Shown here: positions 4,886 to 10,495 of the stretch, piece by piece
Numbering within the stretch: position 1 is the stretch's first letter
Layout of the letters: each line of letters opens with the position of its first letter
Assembly: GCA_036514535.1 (NCBI GenBank)
Contig: DATBWZ010000058.1
Span: forward strand, 1 to 10,495
DNA: 10,495 nucleotides
Reading direction: 5' to 3'
Source of the DNA: DATBWZ01 sp036514535
Lineage (GTDB): Bacteria; JAMCPX01; DATBWZ01
Notes under the pieces: generated by a model
What the model was told of the DNA's origin: nothing
Database searches by the model: none
What the model saw: only the letters and a program-made list of their open reading frames with translations
Made by a program: the position numbers and the translations under genes

Positions 4886-6676
4886 ATGATGGAAAGGACT
4901 ATCAGAGGCTTTAAACTTGTGGAGCCCATAGCACGGGGCGGTATGGCGGTTGTCTATAAGGCTGTCCAGACATCCGTTAACAGGTTTGTTGCGGTTAAGG
5001 AATTGCATGCCCATCTTGTTCAGGATAGTGAATTTATAGACCGGTTTAAGCGGGAGGCAACAGCAGCAGCGAACCTGCATCACGAGAACATAATCGTAGT
5101 CTTTGATTATGGCGAAGAACAGTTAGGCGATAATAAATCGTACATTATTGCAATGGAATTTGTTGAAGGGAAAAGCCTTAAGGAATTGCTTGTGGATGGG
5201 AAGGGGCTTCCAATAGCAGTAGCCATGAATATCTCCAGCCAAATCTGCAGGGGGCTTGAGCATGCTCATAATCAGGGGGTAATACACAGGGATATAAAAC
5301 CGGCAAACATAATGCTTGCAAAAGACGGCTATGTAAAAATAGCGGATTTTGGTCTTGCCCATTCCTCACAACTTCCCTCCATGACGGTTACCGGCGCCAC
5401 GCTCGGAACCCCGGCCTACATGTCGCCTGAGCAGGCTGCTGGAAACAGGAAGGCTGATCAGCGCGCGGATATTTTCTCCCTTGGCGCCGTGATGTATGAA
5501 ATGGCAGCAGGCATTAAGCCGTTTCTTGCAGAGACATATCCGGCTACTATTACAAGGATTCTTACGCATAATCCTGATCCGGTTAACAAGATCAACCCTG
5601 CTGTTCCGGTGGAATTCAACCAGATTATAGAAAAGTGCCTTCATAAAGATGTGGACAGGCGGCACGCTAATGTATCGGAAATCCTCAGGGAACTTCAGTT
5701 TTGCGCAGAGAAGAATCATATTAATATCGCTGGTACGCATATGATCAGGGATTTTGTCGCTAATCCAGATGAATTTGAAAAAAAGTACCACGCTATACTT
5801 GTTAAACAGTTTATGGACAGGGGTATGTATTTTATGAATCTCGGTCTGGAAAAGATTGACGATGCAATTGAAATGTTTATAAAGATACTTCAACTCCAGC
5901 CCGACAACTCCCTTGCCAAAGAGTATCTTGAAAAACTGAATAATGATAAGAAAAAAATCCACAAGCCTGTTGGTGATCCGGTTAAAAAACCTCCGGGCCC
6001 GGATAGCGTCAGGAAAACCGCAGGAAAAAGTGTTGTGCCTGGAGAGAAACCTAATCGTTGGGGCGTTGTTGCAGCGGGAATTTCTCTTATTGTATTGATT
6101 GCGGCTGGGATTGCGTTCTTTGGAATTAACAGGATAAAAAATGGCGATGTGTCTGCTCCTCAGCGGAATGTTCCGCCGCCAGTTCGGCAGACAGGGATGG
6201 AGCCGCAGTCCAGTCCTGCGGAAAATCTGCCGCCGCCAAAAGCTGAAGATGCTCCGGTTGCGCAGCAGAAAGAGCCTGCAACTGCTAAGATTGAGGCTAA
6301 AAAACCCCCGCCAAATGCAGAAGTTGTTCCACAGAAGGTTAAGAAACCGGAAAAACCCAGGGAAACAGTACGTAAAGAAAAACCGAAACAGATGGTTGCT
6401 GTTGATATGAACCAGAAACCGGCGCCACCGGCTGAAAATGTTGAATATTCCTATCTTATGTTGAAAGTCAATCCATGGGCTGAGATTTATATAGACGGGA
6501 AACTTGTAGGTAAGACTCCCTTGCAGAAACCCATTCAGGTGCCAGCGGGAAATCATGAGGTCAAGCTGGTAAATCCGGAGTTTCGCGAATTCAAAAAGAA
6601 TATAAACTTCAAACCAAAAACCCCGGACAGACCGCTTACAATAAATATCTCTCTGGAGTCCGTAGGCGGCAAATAG
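4886..6676 (+). CDS. Transmembrane Ser/Thr protein kinase with C-terminal PEGA domain
   Basis: A 596-residue PknB-like kinase. The N-terminal kinase domain (about 8-272) is complete: glycine loop ARGGMAVVYK (16-25), catalytic lysine K38 (VAVKE), helix C glutamate E57, HRDIKPAN (134-141), DFG (154-156), a Thr-rich activation loop (TVTGATLGTPAYMSPEQ, 167-183) and D195 in the ADIFSLG helix. One TPR-like helical pair follows (about 312-350). A single membrane helix (about 392-414) leads to a Pro/Lys-rich linker (about 423-520) and a PEGA domain (about 522-590, with YIDGKLVGKTP). PEGA domains are usually extracytoplasmic, so the topology is kinase inside and sensor or wall-contact domain outside. 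A second ATG follows the first directly; either may be used. The next gene starts immediately after the stop and carries an FHA domain, the module that binds phosphothreonine, so it is a likely partner or substrate. Confidence 0.92.
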   Translation: MMERTIRGFKLVEPIARGGMAVVYKAVQTSVNRFVAVKELHAHLVQDSEFIDRFKREATAAANLHHENIIVVFDYGEEQLGDNKSYIIAMEFVEGKSLKELLVDGKGLPIAVAMNISSQICRGLEHAHNQGVIHRDIKPANIMLAKDGYVKIADFGLAHSSQLPSMTVTGATLGTPAYMSPEQAAGNRKADQRADIFSLGAVMYEMAAGIKPFLAETYPATITRILTHNPDPVNKINPAVPVEFNQIIEKCLHKDVDRRHANVSEILRELQFCAEKNHINIAGTHMIRDFVANPDEFEKKYHAILVKQFMDRGMYFMNLGLEKIDDAIEMFIKILQLQPDNSLAKEYLEKLNNDKKKIHKPVGDPVKKPPGPDSVRKTAGKSVVPGEKPNRWGVVAAGISLIVLIAAGIAFFGINRIKNGDVSAPQRNVPPPVRQTGMEPQSSPAENLPPPKAEDAPVAQQKEPATAKIEAKKPPPNAEVVPQKVKKPEKPRETVRKEKPKQMVAVDMNQKPAPPAENVEYSYLMLKVNPWAEIYIDGKLVGKTPLQKPIQVPAGNHEVKLVNPEFREFKKNINFKPKTPDRPLTINISLESVGGK

Positions 6677-8344
6677 ATGCCGTACCTTATTTATCAGGAC
6701 GAAAGAAAAGAAGAAATTAAAAAAGAAATTCCCGGCGACAAGATTATTCTCGGCAGGAAGGAAGATAACGATCTTGTTTTCTACGATAACCTTGTTTCAA
6801 GATACCATGCTGAGATAGAGCGCAGGGATGATAAATATTTTATAATTGATAAAGGAAGCACCTTTGGAACCTTTGTAAATGAAGAGAAGATTGTAGAGAG
6901 GGAACTTTACTTTGGAGACAGGATCCGCATTGGCAGGACAACCCTTCTTTTTTTAGACGAGAAATCAGGATCGGTACCGAGGGTATCGCTCTGGGCCGAG
7001 GAGGAGAGCCTTGCCGCAAAGAAGTGCAAGGCTCTGCGGAGCGATATTTACAGCGTTAAGAGCATAATAGAGACCGATTCCTTTTCCGATGTTTTTTCAA
7101 AAATAGAACAGCAAATACAGGATCTCCAGAATTATTATACGGATATAGAAAAGGCTTACAAACTCGCCTCTTCATTGTTTGAGATCGGAAAAGCGGTAAA
7201 TTTCATATTTGATCTTAGTCTTCTTCTGAATATGATTATGGATCTTGCGGTCAAGGCAATGGGTGCGGAACGGGGATTCGTAATGATGCTCAACCATGAG
7301 GACAAACTTGAGATGAGAGTGGCAAGAAATTTTGAGAGAGCGTTGATAACAAACGAAACGCAGAATATCTCTCATAGTATTGCGGAATCTGTAGTCAAAA
7401 ACGGCAAGGCAGTATTCACTACCAATGCAAAAATTGATGACAGGTTCAAGGATCTGCAGAGTGTAATAGCCCACGATATACGGGCTGTTGTATGCGTTCC
7501 GCTTAAGGACAGAAGCCACAAGGCATTCGGCGTAATCTATGTTGACAGCAGGAGGATCGGAGGTCTTTTTTCAGAATCCGGCGTGGAATTCCTTGCAGCC
7601 TTTGCAAGCCAGGCCGCTATTGCTATTGAGAATGCCCATCTTTATGAAAAGATAAAACAGGAGGAGAGATTAAGAACGAACCTTCAGCGATACCTCCCCC
7701 ATACGCTTGTTGAAAAGATCGTGAGAGAGAGGGGCGAAATATACCTTGGGGGCGAGAACCGGGAGATCACGGTAATGTTTGCTGATATAAGAGGATTCAC
7801 CTCCATGTCTGAAAAGCTTGACCCCCACGATGTCGTTGAGATGCTAAATGAGTTCTTTACCCTTATGACTGCTGAGATATTCAGCGAAGGAGGGACTCTT
7901 GATAAGTATATTGGCGATTGCACAATGGCATTTTTTGGCGCGCCGATGCCCCAGGTGGATCATGCTGTAAGGGCTGTCAGGGCCGCTCTATCAATGCAAA
8001 GGAAGCTTGAAGAATTAAAAAAGCAGTGGATGTATGCTGGAAAGACATATATTGAATTTGTTAAGGATTTTGGAATGGGGATTGGCATAACTTCCGGAAA
8101 TGCCGTAGTTGGCAATATCGGAACCATGGAGAGGATGGACTACACAGCTATCGGCGATACGGTCAACCTTGCCGCCAGGCTTGAGGGAATCGCTGAGAGC
8201 AATCAGATTGTTGTGTCTGATAGCACCTATCAGCAGGCAAAGGATTTTATAAAGGTTAAGTCCCTTGATCTGGTAAATGTGAAGGGGCGGGATAAATCGG
8301 TCAAGATTTATCTTGTTCAGGGGTTAATGCAGGAAAGCGATTAA
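6677..8344 (+). CDS. FHA-GAF-class III adenylate cyclase
   Basis: A 555-residue cytoplasmic signalling protein with three domains. The FHA domain (about 22-92) has GRKEDNDLV, SRYHAEI and GSTFGTFVN, the phosphothreonine-binding loops. A probable coiled segment leads to a GAF domain (about 168-320), a common small-ligand or redox sensor. The linker LQRYLPHTLVEKIV (336-349) is typical before class III cyclases. The cyclase domain (about 362-548) keeps both metal aspartates D370 (FADIRGFT) and D414 (KYIGDC), the transition-state pair N497/R501 (NLAARLEG), and K410 plus D488, which select adenine. The product should be cAMP, not cGMP, and the enzyme looks active. The start codon abuts the kinase stop with no gap; a weak AGGCGG at 6664-6669 could serve as ribosome site, so translation is probably coupled. 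A phosphothreonine on the kinase is the obvious FHA ligand, but this is inference. Confidence 0.93.
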   Translation: MPYLIYQDERKEEIKKEIPGDKIILGRKEDNDLVFYDNLVSRYHAEIERRDDKYFIIDKGSTFGTFVNEEKIVERELYFGDRIRIGRTTLLFLDEKSGSVPRVSLWAEEESLAAKKCKALRSDIYSVKSIIETDSFSDVFSKIEQQIQDLQNYYTDIEKAYKLASSLFEIGKAVNFIFDLSLLLNMIMDLAVKAMGAERGFVMMLNHEDKLEMRVARNFERALITNETQNISHSIAESVVKNGKAVFTTNAKIDDRFKDLQSVIAHDIRAVVCVPLKDRSHKAFGVIYVDSRRIGGLFSESGVEFLAAFASQAAIAIENAHLYEKIKQEERLRTNLQRYLPHTLVEKIVRERGEIYLGGENREITVMFADIRGFTSMSEKLDPHDVVEMLNEFFTLMTAEIFSEGGTLDKYIGDCTMAFFGAPMPQVDHAVRAVRAALSMQRKLEELKKQWMYAGKTYIEFVKDFGMGIGITSGNAVVGNIGTMERMDYTAIGDTVNLAARLEGIAESNQIVVSDSTYQQAKDFIKVKSLDLVNVKGRDKSVKIYLVQGLMQESD

Positions 8345-8390
8345 GTATTTATAATCAGGAATTTATTGACAAATACGAACCTGCAGTATG

Positions 8391-8428
8391 TCTCTTGCCC
8401 TGCTGAAGCGCAGGCTAATTGCAAGGGA
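8391..8428 (+). other. Bulged stem-loop in the gap before cobA-hemD
   Basis: TCTCTTGC (8391-8398) pairs with GCAAGGGA (8421-8428) over eight pairs including one G-T. Directly inside, CCTGC (8399-8403) pairs with GCAGG (8410-8414) around a six-base loop, with a six-base bulge (8415-8420) on the 3' side. No T-tract follows, so it is not a standard intrinsic terminator. It does not match a riboswitch I recognise. It may protect the 3' end of the kinase/cyclase mRNA, or be chance. Confidence 0.35.
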
Positions 8429-8441
8429 AAGGCGGTAACTG

Positions 8442-8471
8442 TTGACTATCCCCTTGCTGTATGTGTAAAAT
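8442..8471 (+). promoter_or_regulatory. Candidate promoter of cobA-hemD, possibly leaderless
   Basis: TTGACT (8442-8447) and TAAAAT (8466-8471) match the sigma-70 type boxes at five of six positions each, with an 18-base spacer. The predicted start point, about 8478, is the G of the GTG start codon. A second TTGACA at 8366-8371 has no good -10 box at normal spacing. Confidence 0.5.
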
Positions 8472-8477
8472 TATCAT

Positions 8478-10004
8478 GTGTTTAAAAAGGGGACAGTGTG
8501 TCTTGTTGGTGCTGGACCCGGCAATCCCGGGTTAATCACGCTCAGGGGCAAGGAATGCCTTGAGAGCGCAGATGTTGTAATTTACGATTACCTCGTTAAT
8601 CCGGAACTCTTGAAATATGCCCCTGAAGGGGCTGAGCTTATCAGCCTGGGCAGGAAAAATACCTCGGAGAGACTTCCCCAGGATGAGATAAACCGCCTGA
8701 TGGTCGCAAGGGCGCTTAAGGGCAAGACCGTTGTAAGGCTTAAGAGCGGAGATCCGTTCGTTTTCGGAAGGGGCGGGGAAGAGGCGCTTGCCCTTGCAAA
8801 TGCCAATGTGGAATTTGAGATTGTGCCGGGAATTACTGCAGCAGTGGCTGTTCCGGAGTATGCCGGAATTCCGCTCACCCACAGGGAATACTCATCTGTA
8901 ATTTTTTTAACCGGCCATGAATCACCTGAAAAACCAGTAAGTATAATTGATTGGGAGTCAATCAGCAGGATAAAAGGGACGCTTGTGTTTTACATGGGGA
9001 TTAAAACGCTTCCAGAGATTGTCAGAAAACTCCTCTCCCTGGGCAAATCCCCGGATACTCCGGCAGCAGTGATAAACTGGGGCTCCCTTCCGGAGCAGAA
9101 GGCGGTTAAAAGCACCCTTGGCAGGGTTCTTGAAGGAATTGAATCGCTCGGGATCACCTCCCCGTCCGTTCTGGTGGTTGGCGAGGTTGTTGCTCTGAGC
9201 GATAGGATAAGCTGGTTTGAGAAAAAGCCTCTCTTCGGCAGGACGGTGATGATTACACGTGCTGAGGAGCAGTCCGAGGAACTGGCTAAAGGTCTGAGGG
9301 ATCTTGGAGCGAGGGTTTTGAGCGTGCCCATGATTAAGATTGTTCCAGCGCCGGATTGGAAGCAGGTTGACAGGGCATTGAAAGGAATCCGCCATTATAA
9401 CTGGATAATCTTTACGAGCGTTAACGGGGTGCGGTTCTTTTTCAGAAGAATGGAGGAAACAAAAACCGACATCAGGAATCTGAACGGAGCCAGGATTATG
9501 GCTATTGGACCGAGAACAGCAGCGGAGATAAGAATAAAGGGTATAAATATTGACGCGGTCCCGGATGAATACCGCGCAGAGGCAGTGGTGAAACTGTTCG
9601 GGAAAAAAACAAAAGGATTGCGGATACTCCTGCCCAGAGCAAAGGTGGCGCGGGATGTTATCCCTGTGGAACTGAGGAAACTCGGTGCAAGGGTGGATGT
9701 TCTCGCTGTTTATGAGACTGTTCTGCCGGATATTGACAGGGGGAAATTGCTCTCGTTATTTAATAATAAGGAGATAGATATTGTTACATTCACCAGTTCA
9801 TCCACAGTGAGAAATTTTGTTGGCATGATTGGCAGGAAAAAGATTTTAAAAATACTGAATGGCGTAACTGTGGCATGCATTGGCCCTGTAACATCCGGGA
9901 CAGCCTGGGAGTATGGAATAAAGACAGCCCTTGCGCCAGCGGAATACACAATGGAGGGCTTAATAAGGGCAATTAAGGGCTATTTCAGTCCGGACAGGAA
10001 ATAA
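8478..10004 (+). CDS. cobA-hemD: Fused uroporphyrinogen-III C-methyltransferase / uroporphyrinogen-III synthase
   Basis: The 508-residue protein joins two enzymes of tetrapyrrole synthesis. Residues 1-245 are the SAM-dependent CobA/SUMT domain, which methylates uroporphyrinogen III to precorrin-2: VGAGPGNPGLITLRG (10-24), VRLKSGDPFVFGRGGEE (86-102) and VPGITAAVAVPEYAGIPLTHRE (116-137). Residues about 250-505 are HemD, which cyclises hydroxymethylbilane to uroporphyrinogen III: GRTVMITRA (254-262), IIFTSVNGV (310-318), AIGPRTA (342-348), LLPRA (384-388), VYETV (411-415) and TFTSSSTVRNF (437-447). The product can feed siroheme, cobalamin and the alternative heme pathway. The fusion is common in Firmicutes, Desulfobacterota and related groups, usually with hemC just upstream; here the upstream gene is the cyclase. 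The start is GTG 8478, which gives the normal short lead into the first strand. There is no Shine-Dalgarno sequence. hemB follows after 40 bases. Confidence 0.95.
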   Translation: MFKKGTVCLVGAGPGNPGLITLRGKECLESADVVIYDYLVNPELLKYAPEGAELISLGRKNTSERLPQDEINRLMVARALKGKTVVRLKSGDPFVFGRGGEEALALANANVEFEIVPGITAAVAVPEYAGIPLTHREYSSVIFLTGHESPEKPVSIIDWESISRIKGTLVFYMGIKTLPEIVRKLLSLGKSPDTPAAVINWGSLPEQKAVKSTLGRVLEGIESLGITSPSVLVVGEVVALSDRISWFEKKPLFGRTVMITRAEEQSEELAKGLRDLGARVLSVPMIKIVPAPDWKQVDRALKGIRHYNWIIFTSVNGVRFFFRRMEETKTDIRNLNGARIMAIGPRTAAEIRIKGINIDAVPDEYRAEAVVKLFGKKTKGLRILLPRAKVARDVIPVELRKLGARVDVLAVYETVLPDIDRGKLLSLFNNKEIDIVTFTSSSTVRNFVGMIGRKKILKILNGVTVACIGPVTSGTAWEYGIKTALAPAEYTMEGLIRAIKGYFSPDRK

Positions 10005-10006
10005 AG

Positions 10007-10035
10007 TTGCTTCAAAATATTTTTGATGGTATTAT
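10007..10035 (+). promoter_or_regulatory. Weak candidate promoter before hemB
   Basis: TTGCTT (10007-10012) and TATTAT (10030-10035, five of six) are 17 bases apart. Transcription would start about three bases before the hemB ATG. The -35 match is poor, and hemB may instead be transcribed from the cobA-hemD promoter. Confidence 0.25.
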
Positions 10036-10044
10036 TTATCCATT

Positions 10045-10495
10045 ATGGGTTTTCCCACGCACAGATTGAGAAGGCTGAGAAACAACGCTGTGATTCGCTG
10101 CCTTGTAAAGGAGACAGAACTCTCGGTCAATGACCTTATTTACCCGTTATTTGTTGAAAAAGGGAGCAGGAAAAAGACAGAGGTTAAATCAATGCCAGGG
10201 GTTTACAGGTTTTCCCTGGATAGTATTGCCAAAGAAGCAAAGGATGTTGAGCAGCTCGGTATACCTGCGATTATACTTTTTGGGATTCCGGAGAAAAAAG
10301 ACCCCAGGGCAAGCGGTGCTTACGCGGAAAACGGCGTTGTTCAACAGGCTTTGAGGGCGATCAGGGCAGAGGCAAAGAAAATTCTCCTGATAACCGATGT
10401 TTGCCTGTGTGAATACACAGATCACGGTCATTGCGGGATTGTGGGAAAGGATGGCAGCATAGAAAACGATCCAACACTTGAACTCCTTGCAAAGA
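10045..10495 (+). CDS. hemB: Delta-aminolevulinic acid dehydratase (porphobilinogen synthase), 5' part
   Basis: HemB condenses two 5-aminolevulinate molecules to porphobilinogen, the second common step of tetrapyrrole synthesis, in the cytoplasm. The gene runs off the right edge after 150 codons, a little under half of the usual 320-340 residues. The visible part is unmistakable: FPTHRLRRLR (3-12), VNDLIYPLFV (28-37), SMPGVYRFS (49-57), GIPAIILFGIPEKKD (72-86) and the metal-binding loop DVCLCEYTDHGHCG with C120, C122 and C130, the three-cysteine zinc site of Zn-dependent HemB. The Schiff-base lysines lie beyond the edge. The start is ATG 10045, which gives the standard N-terminus; there is no clear Shine-Dalgarno sequence. 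It follows cobA-hemD by 40 bases on the same strand, a standard heme-operon order. Confidence 0.96.
   Translation, partial: MGFPTHRLRRLRNNAVIRCLVKETELSVNDLIYPLFVEKGSRKKTEVKSMPGVYRFSLDSIAKEAKDVEQLGIPAIILFGIPEKKDPRASGAYAENGVVQQALRAIRAEAKKILLITDVCLCEYTDHGHCGIVGKDGSIENDPTLELLAK

Noticed and set aside
4780..4890. A frameshift splitting a longer cytochrome b gene
   Set aside because: The protein ends at the normal PetB terminus, and the sequence after the stop is AT-rich with a promoter-like pair, not residual subunit IV coding sequence.
6141..6410. An 89-codon forward open frame inside the kinase gene
   Set aside because: It overlaps the Pro/Lys-rich linker in another frame and is itself a low-complexity Arg/Leu/Lys sequence, as expected from frame-shifted repetitive codons.
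5366..6556. A 396-codon open frame on the minus strand opposite the kinase gene
   Set aside because: Its translation is rich in Arg, Phe, Asn and Ile with no recognisable domain, and it lies wholly opposite conserved kinase, linker and PEGA sequence. It is the kind of frame that codon bias creates.
8345..8477. A cobalamin, TPP or c-di-GMP riboswitch before cobA-hemD
   Set aside because: A riboswitch was attractive given the gene and the hairpin, but I could not find the conserved core boxes of any of these classes, and the likely promoter lies downstream of the hairpin.
9117..9134. A second sigma-54-like site (TTGGCAGGGTTCTTGAA)
   Set aside because: It lies inside cobA-hemD coding sequence, lacks the essential GC of the -12 box, and no gene starts downstream.
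10130..10354. A 74-codon forward open frame near the right edge
   Set aside because: It is an alternative frame of hemB. The hemB frame from 10045 is open to the edge and matches the family throughout.
1..10495. CRISPR array, tRNA, transposon, prophage or defence genes
   Set aside because: I found no regularly spaced repeat array, no tRNA-like cloverleaf, and no transposase, integrase, nuclease or toxin-antitoxin gene on either strand.

Overview
The window looks like ordinary chromosome from a Gram-negative anaerobic or microaerobic bacterium. It has a periplasmic multiheme nitrite reductase, a Rieske/cytochrome b6 pair, a sigma-54 type promoter, a PEGA-type Ser/Thr kinase, a fused cobA-hemD gene and hemB. 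That mix is common in Desulfobacterota (former Deltaproteobacteria), Nitrospirota and nearby candidate phyla; I cannot place it further. I see no tRNA, rRNA, CRISPR, transposase, phage or plasmid gene. No gene-free stretch exceeds about 210 bases.

Layout. A mogA/moaB-type molybdenum cofactor gene (40-540, +) converges with the nrfHA operon (2417 down to 558, -), which encodes a tetraheme quinol dehydrogenase and a pentaheme ammonia-forming nitrite reductase. A well-formed -24/-12 (sigma-54) promoter lies just upstream of nrfH. Behind it are three TTGTAA-type boxes at exact 18-base steps. Divergent from nrfHA is a CDF-family zinc/divalent metal exporter (2627-3529, +). Next come a Rieske protein and a b6-type cytochrome b (3629-4815, overlapping by one base), with no subunit IV or cytochrome c gene following. 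Then come a membrane Ser/Thr kinase with a C-terminal PEGA domain (4886-6676) and, directly abutting it, an FHA-GAF-adenylate cyclase (6677-8344). The right end holds cobA-hemD (8478-10004) and the first 150 codons of hemB (10045 to the edge).

How the genes fit together. NrfHA and Rieske/b6 are both quinol-linked electron transfer modules that need heme. CobA-HemD and HemB make uroporphyrinogen III and precorrin-2, which feed heme and other tetrapyrroles. The kinase and cyclase look like one signalling cassette that joins Ser/Thr phosphorylation to cAMP synthesis.

Most interesting points. (1) A sigma-54 promoter with spaced upstream boxes at nrfHA. (2) An NrfA whose usual calcium ligands are replaced. 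(3) A Rieske protein lacking both hydroxyl side chains that normally raise the cluster potential. (4) Three genes without Shine-Dalgarno sequences whose -10 boxes all sit exactly six bases before the start codon, suggesting leaderless mRNAs. (5) A kinase/FHA-cyclase pair. I did not find a wholly new system such as a defence island or novel mobile element.
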